Source: Oscarella lobularis
Taxonomy: Eukaryota; Porifera; Homoscleromorpha; Homosclerophorida; Oscarellidae
Direction: 5' to 3'
Assembly (NCBI RefSeq): GCF_947507565.1
Contig: NC_089184.1
Coordinates: 2,232,001-2,296,000, forward strand
Length of the DNA: 64,000 bases
The stretch's first letter is position 1, and each line of letters starts with the position of its first letter. The translations under genes were made by a program, and so were the position numbers. Of the stretch, positions 1 through 11,429 are shown piece after piece. Under the pieces are notes generated by a model. That model was not told where the DNA came from and ran no database searches. It saw nothing but the letters and a program-made list of their open reading frames with translations.

Positions 1-723
1 GCATATATTATATTGAGAGTTTGGTCAAGCCGTTCGCCAGTGTACCACGTATTAATATAACATTGGTATTTACCCGGATGATTCGCGTCTATTCGCATAT
101 CAACGCGTCTATTACGCGCCCTAACTCCAATTTCATTCATGTATTACGATAGGGTAACAATGTGCTGCATAAAAGAGGCACATTTTCGTAAAAAAGAAAG
201 AAAACGACAAAGAAAAATTGTGGATCGGTTAAATCAACGTGTGTGAACGGAGATTGCAGTAACCGTACTGTACCTAGTATGGTACAGTGCACCCACGCAT
301 AAAACGACCGTCTTTAGAGCGCGCTATACTAACATTACAGGGCATGCTCGATCCATAAATTGACGTCAGCCTAAAGGTATGAACGTGACCATGCTGTGTG
401 AGTACAATTACTTGGAAATTCTTGGTAGCCTGCTGCAGGAAACAGAAATCCATTTACTGTACTTATGATCTCAAAAAATCGTCATGTCTGAAAGAGCAAT
501 TGCTGGTGAAAGTGACCATGGATCGATAGCAGAGGAGATGTCCTACTATCCTCCCATTCTACTAGTAATCCATATAGTATACTTTCCAGATGTGACGAAT
601 GGTCGTGAAATTTGATTTTTGCTTGTCTCTTGCGCTAAAGACAGCCCAAATTTAAAACGGTTTTGTTTTTGTTGTTAAGTTAATAAATAAATACATTCAT
701 TTATCTCATCAGGTCACATTGAA
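1..723. other. No gene recognised
   Basis: AT-rich sequence with no convincing coding stretch on either strand. I see no repeat or RNA gene here. Confidence 0.5.
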
Positions 724-1652
724 TTGCAAACAATTACTGTTGGTTCAACAACCTACAGTGAATGCTACACCCTCGAACCGGGCAATGAAGTCAGCAGAAG
801 CGACGTCATTCAACGTAGCGAAGTGAACGTCAGAATAAAAGTCTACAAATCGAATTTCGGCTGCCCATCGGATCCAACCATCGACTGTTCGACTCCTTGC
901 CACTTTGTTGATCTCGATTTTGGCTGATTTTCGCCTGATGGCTTTGGCATTGAGGGCGTCAGCAGCAAACCGTTTGTGGCACAGACTGTTATCAAGAATA
1001 ATCATTTTTGCCCAGGCTACTTCATGTCAAAATCTCCATTGCCTCTGCATTCCAGTATCCACCACGGTTGCACCCTACGTCCAATGTTTCTCTTGTGCGG
1101 TGGACCCCAGACAGGTCACTGTGGCAGAGATAGCTTCAATAATGAAGTCACTGATCATGATTGGCGACCCCTGGCTCAAGGGCTTCAGGGGTTGGAAGGA
1201 TCCATAAGTCCAGCACGTTCTTTGATCTTCATTGAAGTGGTAAATCGAGTCGGCGTTGTGCACACGCACGTTGTCTTAATCGTCGTACGAGGCAAAGGCA
1301 GATTGGTACTTCTCTCTGTACATGACGACATCGTCTCTCTCGTGGGCGCCCGCCTATGTACAATCCCTTCTTGTAGATGTGACACGAAAACCCAGACTGT
1401 CTAACCACCTATGGGCCGTGCACCGGCTAATGGAATTCTCCGAATTGGCAAGCTGCGGAATAATTGACCGGTTTATATATTTGACGATATCGTCTATCGT
1501 GAAATTTGGCGTCCCTCGAATGCAGCTGTTTTCGCGGATATGAGAACGAAGCTCCTACTGAAAATCGTCGCGAAATTCTAGCAGCCAAGGGCCCCCCTGT
1601 TCTCTTGAACAGACGCTTCGTCGCCGTCATCGAAAATGTCGTCTACCCCAGG
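724..1652 (-). pseudogene. Decayed IS630-like DDE transposase (NPIE family), copy 1
   Basis: Reading the minus strand and hopping between frames gives pieces that line up with the better preserved copy at 2829-5627. The clearest match is the block MISDFI at about 1160-1180, which follows a GxG/GSP turn, with the W-T-Y-G-S-F segment just upstream. The same region of the other copy reads KGRGSGVMISDFIEE. The order of the pieces is consistent with the segment from the first catalytic Asp onward. The downstream NPIE box is not recognisable. Several stops and frameshifts make this a relic. The family match is clear; the exact limits are not. Confidence 0.55.
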
Positions 1653-1952
1653 GAAGGTCTTTGAATGGCGAGACAGACAGGTAGACGAAAACTAATGAAA
1701 TCGTCAGAATTTCTTTGCAAGGTTTTGATCATGCTTCATCGTCATAACCATGATCATTATGATTATTATTATTGCCATTTTTATTCTTCATTAGTAGGAC
1801 ATTAATGATAAATCCTAAAGTCTGACAATAAAGTCTGAATTTGAATTAAAGACAATAAACTCTGAATTAAAGAATTTCGACGAATGAACGCTAATCAAAG
1901 TAACAGATGTCTTAGACGATTGACGAAGAAAGAAGAGCAAGTTAGCTTTCAT

Positions 1953-2605
1953 TCAGATTTGCCCAAACATGTCGTAGCTTTTGAAGCCAAGGGCCAAATT
2001 TCGGAAGAAAGCAGCTTCGTTTTCAACCTGCGTTGTTGGCAGCGTTAGAGTGAGAGCGCAAGTGAAACTCGTTGGCATCACTCCTGAATGACTAAACAGC
2101 AACGTCATTCGACGACCAAATCCCAAAGGCAGGGGTCGCGAGGTTCCTGTGCAGAAAACAAACACATGTGCATGAGAACACAAATCTAAAAACCTTATTT
2201 CGTCTTTCCTGTTAAGAAAAACTAATGTATCTTCACATTCTTGAAGAAAATCTTCGAAGAGAATAAATGCATCTCTCTTTTTTCCACATCCTTTCGTCAA
2301 CTTCTTTGTCGGTGTATACAATTTCCCCTTGCCGGAATAGATTCAAGAGCGAATCTGCATTCAAATGAGATTGAGGAAAAGACGAATTTAACTAAATGCC
2401 TTCTGTGACTTTCGTTTCGCACCACATGAAGAATGGCTTCATTGCCTGTGCATTGTCTTGTATCGTTTCCAAAACATCCAGAGTTCTTAATCCTTCCCGA
2501 AACTGATCCATCGCGCCTTTCAATTTTGCAAGGCTGAAGTGGAATGTGAGCGTTTGTACAGTGCGGGCCACCATAAGCTTTCCAAACTTTTCCGGCCTTT
2601 AGCAA
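1953..2605 (-). pseudogene. HECT-like C-lobe protein relic
   Basis: Two overlapping minus-strand frames encode the two halves of a HECT-like C-lobe, of the kind seen in G2/M-phase-specific E3 ligase-like proteins. The first half (2392-2574) has FREGLRTLDVLETI and a following MKPFF segment. The second (1953-2321) has FEDFLQECED, then an F-C-T-G-T-S turn followed by LPLGFG, then LPTTQVENEAAF in place of the usual PTAxTC. A frameshift lies at about 2310-2390. The expected catalytic Cys is not evident: the corresponding site reads TTQVEN. Probably an inactive relic of a transposon-associated E3-like gene; a related gene lies at 17560-18200. Confidence 0.6.
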
Positions 2606-3178
2606 TATTGTTTTTGGTTGTTGTGGCTGTTTAGTGCTTCCCAGTTATCTTTTAGCGTCATTACATCTATTAGAAGTGATGGCATTCGATTTACTAACAA
2701 TCTTAAACCTTTGTTCCCCGTTGGACACGATTGGCTAGATTTTGTCACGTGATTGCGTGTGATTGGCTCCCTACACTAATTGCGTTTGGTTACCGTTAGA
2801 ACATCCTTGTCTTCGATCTCATTCATCCATGGCCTCCTGTCGCTGGAGAAAGCGTTCTGCAGTGAAAGAGGAGCTAGCGAAAGCACGCAAATGCCGCCGT
2901 ATTGAGAATCCTGAGTCGGGCTCCTCCACAGGAGCAAATACGAAACAAGCGCAATTGTTACCTGAGGAGTGATCGGAAGCATTGGAAGAACTGTCTGATG
3001 ACTGTGACCATTTTAGCGAATCCGACTCAACAGACGAAGAGTACGTTCCTGTCCTTGACGAAGAAGACGTCTACGCAATTACGCGAGATTGGATCGCATC
3101 TTTATTATTACCTGAAAGTGGTGTACCAGTGAATAAAATAGAAACTAGTTTTGCAGCTAATACTAAAACTAGCTAACT

Positions 3179-4120
3179 ACCCGGCTTCGCCCGGGTGTAG
3201 CGCAGGAGATTCTAAGGTTTTCCATGTGCCCTGTGACAGACACGTGGAAAAGACTAACTTCCGGTGTTACTTCCGACAATTACTACTCTTAAGTCTTCGC
3301 TCCTGGCCCTTAAATCGTATTTGTGTACCGGTGAAGTCCATTATCAAGACGTTTGTTTGCTGTGACAGCGACTATCGGTTGGTTGACTACCTCTAAATTC
3401 TGGCAGCATTTATCATTTTTTCTATCGATGAACACAATAGATTGGTGTTTACGAACTGTACTTTGGCGTACCCGCTCACACTATCTAGATATCTAATCGA
3501 TGCAAAGGATAAATCAGGAAGAAACAATAAGAAATGCAGCGTAAGGCGTTACTTGTTTGCGACTCTCATGAAAAAGCCGCCTAAAACACTTGCTAGGGGT
3601 AACCTATGGGTTCGCCCGGGTTGTGTGCAGGAGATTCTAAGGTATTCCACGGGCCCTGTGACAGTCTCGTGGAAAGGACTAACTTCCAGTGTTACTTCCG
3701 ACAGTTACTACTGCTCTATTACGTCTTCGCTCCTGGCCCTCAAATCGTATTTGTGTACCCGGTCTCGCTGCGCCTCGGGAAGCAACACAAGCTCCCGCTA
3801 AGGTTTACGGTGAAGTCCATTGTATTGACGTTTGTTTGCTGTGACAGCGACTATCCTTTTGTTGACTACCTATTAAATCTTGCAATATTTATCGTTTTTT
3901 CTCTCGATGAACACAATAGATTGGTATTTACGAACTGTATTTTGGCGTACCCGCTCACGCTATCTAATCGATGCAAAGGCTAAATCAGGAAGAAACAATA
4001 AGAAATGCAGCGTAAGGCGTTACTGGTTTCCGACTCTCATGAAAAAGCCGCCTAAAACACTTGCTAGGCAACGGGTAACCTATGGGTTCTCCCGGGTTGT
4101 GTGCAGGAGATTCTAAGGTT
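3179..4120. repeat. Tandem duplication of a ~430-480 bp unit inside the transposase
   Basis: Unit 1 (about 3180-3609) and unit 2 (about 3610-4086) are close copies, and a third partial copy starts at 4087. Each begins with a CCGGG-rich motif followed by GCAGGAGATTCTAAGG and ends with CACTTGCTAGG...TATGGGTT. Unit 2 holds an extra block of about 45 bases at 3760-3803 that unit 1 lacks. The array separates the N-terminal and helix-turn-helix parts of the transposase, so it is either a nested insertion or repeats inside a former intron. Confidence 0.75.
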
Positions 4121-4465
4121 AAGCTCCGATCGACCGCGGCATGTTCGTCGGATGGTCTCAACGCTCCTCCATGAATTTACTCGATCGTCGACAAAGATAG
4201 GTGTCGTTGCTGCTGCCGATGTCGCCGGCAGTGTTATCGGTTCAAGCGGCAAGTCTATAAGAAACTGGCTCGGCGAATTGAAATCAAACGACGGGAACTT
4301 TCTTGAGTATGGCGCGGGAAATATCGGACGATCAGTGTGATGCAAGACGAAGACCTCAAAAGAGAGGCTACGCAATGGGTTAGAGCCAACGCAAGTGTAA
4401 AAGGAAAAGCAAACCTGACCATCAAGGACTTTCATCGTTACCTAAACAACGATCTTCCAAAAGTG

Positions 4466-4522
4466 CAGATTCCTGATTTCCCAAGAAAGTCTCTCCTACT
4501 TTCTTGGAAAATCAGGAATCTG
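4466..4522. repeat. 25-bp hairpin inside transposase coding sequence
   Basis: The left arm 4466-4490 and right arm 4498-4522 are inverted copies with one mismatch, separated by a 7-base loop. The coding alignment is normal up to the left arm and resumes in a shifted frame just after the right arm, so the right arm looks like a templated inverted duplication. Confidence 0.85.
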
Positions 4523-5733
4523 GAAAGACAACAGCTAAGAGTTTTCTGCATGAGCTGGGTTTTGAGCGTCGCGACACTTCTAGATAATCAGTGTATATAG
4601 GTCATGAAAGAGAAGACGTCAAAGCTTACCGATCGGTGTATGTCGCAAAACTTCAGTCTCGAGAGGGACCACACCGTTCCGCCTTTGCCAAGTGATGCTG
4701 TCGTCGATGCTCCTCAGCCCAGGTTCATTGAACGTCCTGATGCAGAGAAGCATCTAGTAACATTTTACCATGACGAAACCACGTTTCAATCAAACCAACA
4801 TCAGAAATGGGCGTTGGGACAGCACGACCAGTTCTTTTTGAGGAAAAAAGGAAGAGGCTCAGGCGTCATGATATCTGACTTCATAGAGGAACGAGACGGG
4901 TTTTTGCGGATTCCGGAAAAGTCAGCTGCCAGAAAATTCGAATTTGGCGAAAACCGCGATGGCTTCTGGACTAGTGACAAGTTTACGTGCGTAATGCCGT
5001 GGAAATAGCCGAGACAAAATATCCCTCAGACCAATTCACATTACTATGGATATTCGACCATAGCTCCAACCACGCCAGCAAAGGAAAAGACGCACTCATT
5101 GCCAGCAGATTGAATGTTGGTAGTGGACGAAAACAGCCGGCTATGCAAGACACCGTGTTCAACGACAAGCCTTTTAAAATTTTCCTGCCAAATGGTGAAC
5201 CAAAAGGACTGAAAATGGTTCTTGAAGAAAGAGGTGTCGACTGCAAAGGATTGCTCAGGAAGGACATGATTTCCATATTAGAAAAGCACAGCGATTTTGC
5301 CAATGAGAAGTCAATGATTGAAAAGCTCCTGGAATCTCGTGGCCATACCTGCCTGTTTCTCCCTAAATTCCATTGCGAATTGAATCCTATAGAGAGGGTG
5401 TGGTGTCACGCAAAGAGGATAAAAAGGGACAAATGCTAATATAACATTGTCGCATTGAGAAAAACATTGACGTCGCTTTTGAGACAGTTACCGTGGATAT
5501 GATTCGTAAGTATTTCCGAAAATGCAGCGAAATTGTTGAAGCATACGCCAGCGGCCATGACGGGACTTCAGTTGATAACGCTGCAAAAATGTATAAGTCA
5601 GATAGACGCGTCGTAGGCACCGTTTGACAAAGAAAGTCTTTATTAATTAAAATAAAGCAGCAAGATCGGTTCCAGCAATAAATAATGATCGCTCGTGTCT
5701 CTTTATTGCCAGACAGTGACTTCGTCCTCCTTT

Positions 5734-6147
5734 TCACTCCTTTTCATTCTTTTGCTTGACGACATCTTTTCTCAATTCTTCATTTATAGATGAAACGTTC
5801 TCGAACTTGGTCGCATGAAATTCATAAGTGTCTTGTTTACGTCGGTTCCTATCACGCTGAAGAATTTCTGAGCTGATGATTTGCTGGCCGTCTTCGTTTA
5901 GATCGTCTTCATCACTTACGAAGATTGACTTCAGGCTCTCTTTTTGAGTATCATCTTGACTTCTTGATGACATTGGCATTACTATCGATTCTCCTCCAAA
6001 ACAGCTCAAAGAGGCGTCGTGGATGTGCGATGACTGGTGGGAATCAATCCAAACGAAGCAGTCTGCCTTTTCTAAAGATTTGATTGTTTTCTGGAACTCT
6101 TCTTCGCTTACTTGAACACATTCACAGCAAAGCTTCACATCCCACAC
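5734..6147 (-). CDS. Hypothetical ORF, acidic 137 aa, unrecognised
   Basis: An open frame on the minus strand, convergent with the IS630-like transposase. It contains CCECVQVSEEEFQKTI near the start, a stretch with many Ser/Asp/Glu in the middle (residues about 60-95) and a charged Lys/Glu C-terminus that could form a coiled coil. The ATG at 6147 may not be the real start, since the preceding frame runs on without a Met. I do not recognise the family. It could be a second ORF of the neighbouring transposon or an unrelated exon. Confidence 0.25.
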   Translation of the reverse strand: MWDVKLCCECVQVSEEEFQKTIKSLEKADCFVWIDSHQSSHIHDASLSCFGGESIVMPMSSRSQDDTQKESLKSIFVSDEDDLNEDGQQIISSEILQRDRNRRKQDTYEFHATKFENVSSINEELRKDVVKQKNEKE

Positions 6148-6419
6148 TCGATATCGCCATTGAGACCAACTTCCACTTGGATGAGATGAGTAGGGATTGC
6201 CTTGTATCGACTACGTACATGTGTAGTGCTAAAATGCAACGTAATTTTTTTCGATTTGTCGTTTACGCACCCTTTCAGCACGACACACTTCTTATCGATC
6301 AAAGGAGCGAGAATACTTGCGACGTTTCGTTCGATGTAGCCAACGCAGCCGCCTTGGAACACTGCGCGAATGGCGTTGGCGTCATTCTTATTTTCTTTCT
6401 CGCGCTCGAAGACAATTAA

Positions 6420-9400
6420 TGATCCATCGCACAGCCGCTCTCAATTAGAATGTATTCTGGTTCCATGGATCTTGCATATGACGAAGAAAACAGCAGAGAA
6501 TTGCTTCGAAGCCATAATGCCAAGCGCGTGCGCTATGGTGTACGTGTCGGGCGTATTGCACGTGACTGTGCTAATTGGAAAACATTTGAAATTTGGCAAA
6601 GTATAACATACACATTATTCTACTGGCTAAAAACTTCGGATAATTGTAAACAGGGACTCCAAAGAAGTTTTCTCTTACGATTTCAAGAGACATTTCATGT
6701 AGGACACCTTATTTTTTCCGCATAAAATTTGAGAAATATCGATTAACTGCGTAGTAAATGTCATTCGGCAGAATGACGCACGGAACTACAAAAAATTTTA
6801 ATTGCAACTGACAAACATTCGCAAATCTGTAGGCGGTTTTCTACATTGAGCCGTTCTGAAGAAAAACTCTTAAATGAGGGAAAGAAAGCATTGGACTAAC
6901 AGAATACATGTTGTCAAACGTAAACAACAGTAACTGGAGAACATCAGCTTAATGCTAAGTGCTACGCTTCCCCAAATTCAAACTTTCCGCCAAGAAGACA
7001 ATTACGATCACGTGGAACTTTATGGTAGCCCGCACTGTACTAGTTCTGGTTTCCATGCCTTCTTTGCAGCTGCAAGTGGCCTTTCTTTCCAAATTCATCG
7101 AAGAAAGTCTCGTACGTGGAATCGGACCCAACAGCAACAAGTTCGTCATCATTTTTTGCAGCCACAATCTGGAAAGGGCCATTGTCAATGTCAAATGCTA
7201 CTAAGTTGTAAAGTCGATAGGCCTATTCTAATGGCGGTAGTCCATTACGATCGCGATCCTTAAGCGCGGTCTTAGAGCCACTTTAGTTTGGGCGTAGACG
7301 AGTCATTGACGTTACAATAGGAACGATAGTGGGTGTTTCTGGTGCTTCCAGTACATTGTCGGTAGCCTCTACAGCACGATTTTTCTCAACAAGGAGGTAT
7401 GGCCTGTGTCATTTCTAGTTCAGATCGCTTTGAATAAGCGATATTGGACCCCGTTTTAGGCAACCAGTGCTTTTCGCTGCATCGAGTTTTGGCCGCTATT
7501 TCGGTAGCCGCCGAAATCATGTCTGCACCGACATTCGCCTCTCTAGAACCGTTTGAAACTGTTTCAATTACACAGTAAACCAGCGTTTGTTTAAACCAAG
7601 TTAGAAGACGAAGCGGTTTCCCCGAAAATGAAACTGTCACTTATTGCCCCAAAATGGAGCTAGACGTCGAAGCTATAGCTTCTTTGAATCAGTATCTACC
7701 GTAAATCGGTAAGGTCTATTATGGCTAGTAAGCGAATTCGACGTCTAGAAGCTGTCAAGGAATTACTGAATGCAGCCTTCCGTTCCTATTGTGACGCCAT
7801 GCCTCACTCCACCCAGTAAACGTTAGAGTGTCGCAGAGTCGCGAAACTTTGGGTCTCGAAATTATTACTGACACTAACACTAACGAATCGTACGTATTCA
7901 CGTACACCCAAAGCAGCAGCCATTGGGATAATTTTTGCCACTTCACTTCTCCTATAAGTCTTACAACTTTACATGTTGGGGTTTACGCTTTCGCAGTTGT
8001 TTCTTTATCAGGAGACTTGCAGGTAAATGCATTTTACCTGTACAAGCATTCAGGGTTTTCGGGCATGCTTTGCCTTGGTGACTTGACCAGGAAACGGGCA
8101 AAAACGACCAAAATGACCGTTTTTGAAATCGTAACAGTAGCGATCAAATGTTTTATTGTTTTTGACGCTGGCCGGCGAAAAAATTTTGGTCGGGGCCTCC
8201 TTTTCTAAAATGACGTAGGGCTATAAAGGAAACACGTTACGTCACCGATAATTAGGAATTTTTCTCCAAAACTAGAAGAACGTCGAATTTTGTTACAATT
8301 ATACAGTTATTTAGGCCAAAGCCTCTTATTACGTCTATTGTTACACTGCTTGGAGGAGTTGGAGGGAGGCCGGTCTGGTAGGAGCAGAGATAGTATAGGA
8401 AAACCGGGATGGTCCCTGGTGAGGTCCTAAGCGGGTGAGAAGGCACCCAACATAATCAAAACAAGTTTCCTGTTCAAATGTGCCCTTAGTAGACAAAAAA
8501 CAAAACAAATGAAAAGTCAAATCTTCAACATAATCAAAGCCAGTTTTCTGTTCTAATGTAAGTTACAAAAAATAAATGCAAAAGTCAAAGCTTTTATGAA
8601 AAATCTTCACAAGACAGAGGCTTTTTTCTCTTTCGATGTATGCGGGAAATGTCCTTCTCTTTTTTCCATCCAGCGGTTTCTTCCGGTGTCGAACTGCGCG
8701 GGTTAGATCTTTCTCAATTTCCTTTTGATCCGGCCCACAGTCTTCTTCACAACCGAAAACAGCGCCTGGAACAATAAAAGCCCTTTCGATTTGCGCTATT
8801 TATGACCAGGCAATTTTGAAAAGGAAAATGATGCTGACTTCGTGCTTTCAATATCCAACACAGCAACAAATTTAGAGCCATGCTCAACAAATTTTTCGTT
8901 TTTCTCTTTGGCACTCCGCGATGATTGCGACACGGCAATTTCTATAATAGTACAAAGCATTATTACGGGTCTTTTGCAGGGTTCGGCGTTCCATAAATAT
9001 ATCCTCTTCTCCAGGACGTTGTGGCAAAGGCAAACCGAAACCGGCACTCTACTAGAATGTGGTGGAAACTGCGAAAGGTTCTCATCTTCGCCGCAACCGC
9101 CGTCATTTGCGGCAATCTTCTAGTGGTTTGAACGTTTGTCGCGCTTCCGTTAGTGGCGAAACCGGCGCGCGTCATGGTGGGAGGTTCTCTCAAACTTGAT
9201 CGGGCAAAATCTCAAAATGTGTTTCTGTCGGTATACACTGACGTCACAATCGCATTTAGGCTAATCACACACTAGTGCCTTTATGACACGGTCATTGTGA
9301 TATCATACTTTCCACCAAAAGGTGACGTTACAGAGTAGGGGCCCGGATCGTTATCGGACACTGCACTGAGTAAAACAGAGGGGGCTGGGTAGAGATAAAC

Positions 9401-9890
9401 CTTGGAAGGTGGAGATGCGATGGATCGAAGCGAAAAGGGGCCGGGGAGATGACGTAATATGAATGACGTATTAGCATGACGTATTAGAATGAGGTACATA
9501 AGTATAAAGAAATGACGTAACAGTAAGACGTTCATTCATTTATTCTTTCGGATTTGCAATTGCAAAGACAATGAGCGACTTCTCCTCTAGCGATTCCCAA
9601 TTAAAATTAAGTTTTTTTTTGTGAAAGAGAGCTGATGCGCCTGCTTGACAGTGACGGGACAATGGTTGAAGCATCGGTGCGCTCGATTTACTTGGGGTCG
9701 GTTGATGCACATAAGCCTTCAGATTTCGGCAGCAGCGATGTAAAAGATAGTTACCTGGGCCTCTGAGAGGTAAAATAGATGCTACCGTGGTGGAGTTGCC
9801 TTTGTGAGGCCAACATAGTAGATCGCTCACAAAGTAGATCGATGACGTCATTGTGTCTATATATAGTAGCTGCATCATACATATGGCTGA
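6420..9890. other. Mostly unassigned; a few uncertain minus-strand open stretches
   Basis: No family is recognisable. Minus-strand stretches at about 7000-7200 (IVAAKNDDELVAVGSDS), 8580-8800 (FGCEEDCGPDQKEIEKD), 8796-9047 and 9540-9899 have coding-like composition but no domain. They may be exons of an unrecognised gene or transposon relics. GACGTCA and GACGTA words are frequent at 9240-9540. I see no RNA gene. Confidence 0.3.
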
Positions 9891-9897
9891 CACTCCC

Positions 9898-9919
9898 ATG
9901 ACACTTCTAGAAGTGTCAT
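9898..9919. repeat. 22-bp perfect palindrome
   Basis: ATGACACTTCT is followed directly by its reverse complement. It lies 40 bases before the long palindrome at 9962 and could be a transposon end or a regulatory site. Confidence 0.8.
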
Positions 9920-9937
9920 TTTTCGTTCAGATACTGC

Positions 9938-10081
9938 TCACATAGTAGATCTACTATATTAGCTGATCTACTATGTTAGCCGCTACACTGGCTAACATAG
10001 TAGATCAGCTAATATAGTAGATCTACTATATTAGCTGATCTACTATGTTAGCCAGTTTAGCGGCTAACATAGTAGATCAGC
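9938..10081. repeat. Large palindrome of GATCTACTATGTTAGC-type modules
   Basis: 9962-10081 is a 120-bp palindrome centred between 10021 and 10022. The inner 64 bp are perfect, and one mismatch lies in the arms (CCGCTACACT against CCGCTAAACT). The arms are built from repeated AACATAGTAGATC and TAATATAGTAGATC words. More copies of the word occur at 9813-9840 and 9937-9950. The fully folded form would be a long hairpin or cruciform. It is probably a MITE-like foldback or satellite nucleus. Confidence 0.85.
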
Positions 10082-10201
10082 AAACAAATTAGACTTTGCA
10101 TGTCGGGAAAAAATACATTACGTAAGTGATACGCAAACGTGCACATTCCTTCCCTGACATGCAACACTTTTCGCACACTCTCCGCCTTCCCATTGTTCAA
10201 C

Positions 10202-10282
10202 ATGGATGCTCCAATGCGTGTTGCGCTTATCTTTGCGTTGTCCCTACTTCTCTTTGCCGACGCCCAGCCTAGAAGAGAGCAG
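10202..10282 (+). CDS. Signal-peptide-like first exon upstream of integrase
   Basis: ATG 10202 opens 27 codons with a charged start, a hydrophobic core ALIFALSLLLF and an ADAQ cleavage-like end, followed by CAG|GTAACC, a good donor. A CTGCAG acceptor lies at about 10352, just before the integrase frame. Joining the two at phase 0 runs into a TGA (10381-10383), so the splice to the integrase is not proven. The second integrase copy has a comparable exon at 25180-25272, which is why I list it. Confidence 0.45.
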
Positions 10283-10352
10283 GTAACCCATAAAATCATG
10301 CTTTTCCGTTACCATTTGCTTCCATTTCTAGCGAGACTCACGTCAACCTGCA

Positions 10353-11388
10353 GATAACTCAGCAAGTTCTCGGTCGCAATTGAGCCAGACAGCGTCCCGT
10401 ACCAGAGGGTTTTCTTGTATTCCTGACGAAATATACGACCGACTTCTTCACTTTGTTGTCACGAACACGTTCCCGGTCTTGTCAAGAAACAGTCGAACGC
10501 TGGCGATGAACAAAACAATTTACAACTATCTCAGACGGCAATGTTTAGAATTCCGGAAGACGTTTTCCCCAGTGGATGATAAAGATGTGGAATGTTTGGT
10601 TTTTGTACAGGAAATCAGAAACATTCAGATAGCTCTCAAGACATCAGACATCGATCGAGTAATATCGTGGTTTTATAATAAAACCCATGGAGAAGGTGCT
10701 CGGAAACTCTTCAAAAGAATTTCTCAACATTATGCTGGAATATCAATTCCCTGGATCCAGCGATGGCTGAATAACAACCCAGATCACTACAAAACGGCGC
10801 TGAAATTTTCTAACAAAGGGACTCTCAGACCAATCGAAAGTTCGACTGTCATGGGCAGAAATCAAATCGACTTAGTCGACTATTCCAAGAAACCTTGCAT
10901 CGGCAGAGACGGTCATACCTATAAGTATGTCCTTTCTGTCCTTGACGTCTTCAGTCGAATGCTTTTCATTCGACCCTTACAAGCCAAAACGGCTGCTTTT
11001 GTAGCTGACCAACTGAAACAGATATATTCTATGATAGGACGGCCGAAAATCATACAATGCGACAACGGCGGGGAATTTCATGGAGCAGTTGATAACTACT
11101 GTCGACGTCATCAGATTAAAGTCATTAGATCCTCTCCGTATCATCCACAGAGTCAAGGAAAAATCGAACGTTCTCATGGCTCATGGAAAAGAAAGCTTGA
11201 GCACGACAGAACCGAACATGAGAAGAACGGTCGAGAATTTTCCTGGGCGGACAAACTAAGCGACTATCAAGATTTGTACAACAGCGCAGCTCATCGCGCC
11301 CTTGGAGGAAAGCTTAGCCCGTTCGAAGTATTCTTTGGCCGAAATATGCCAATCTTTGAAAAAAGAACGGTACGAAATGATGATGACA

Positions 11389-11429
<41 letters not shown>

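Larger units (their letters stand above)
2829..5627 (+). pseudogene. IS630-like DDE transposase (NPIE family), interrupted copy 2
   Basis: The pieces follow in family order. An acidic N-terminus (from ATG 2829; one in-frame TGA at 2970) ends in DVYAITRDWIASLL. After a tandem-repeat insertion come a helix-turn-helix region (4130-4340), WVRANASVKGKANLT (4376-4420) and FLHELGFERRDTS (about 4535-4585). Then the catalytic part: Asp in YHDETTF (4768), the conserved GSGVMISDFI (4856), second Asp in IFDHSSNH (5050) and Glu in ELNPIERVW (5380). The tail IRKYFRKCSEIVEAY ends at TGA 5625-5627 after a frameshift near 5445. The second Asp and the Glu are more than 100 residues apart, far longer than in classical Tc1/mariner. 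At least four frame breaks; inactive. Confidence 0.75.
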
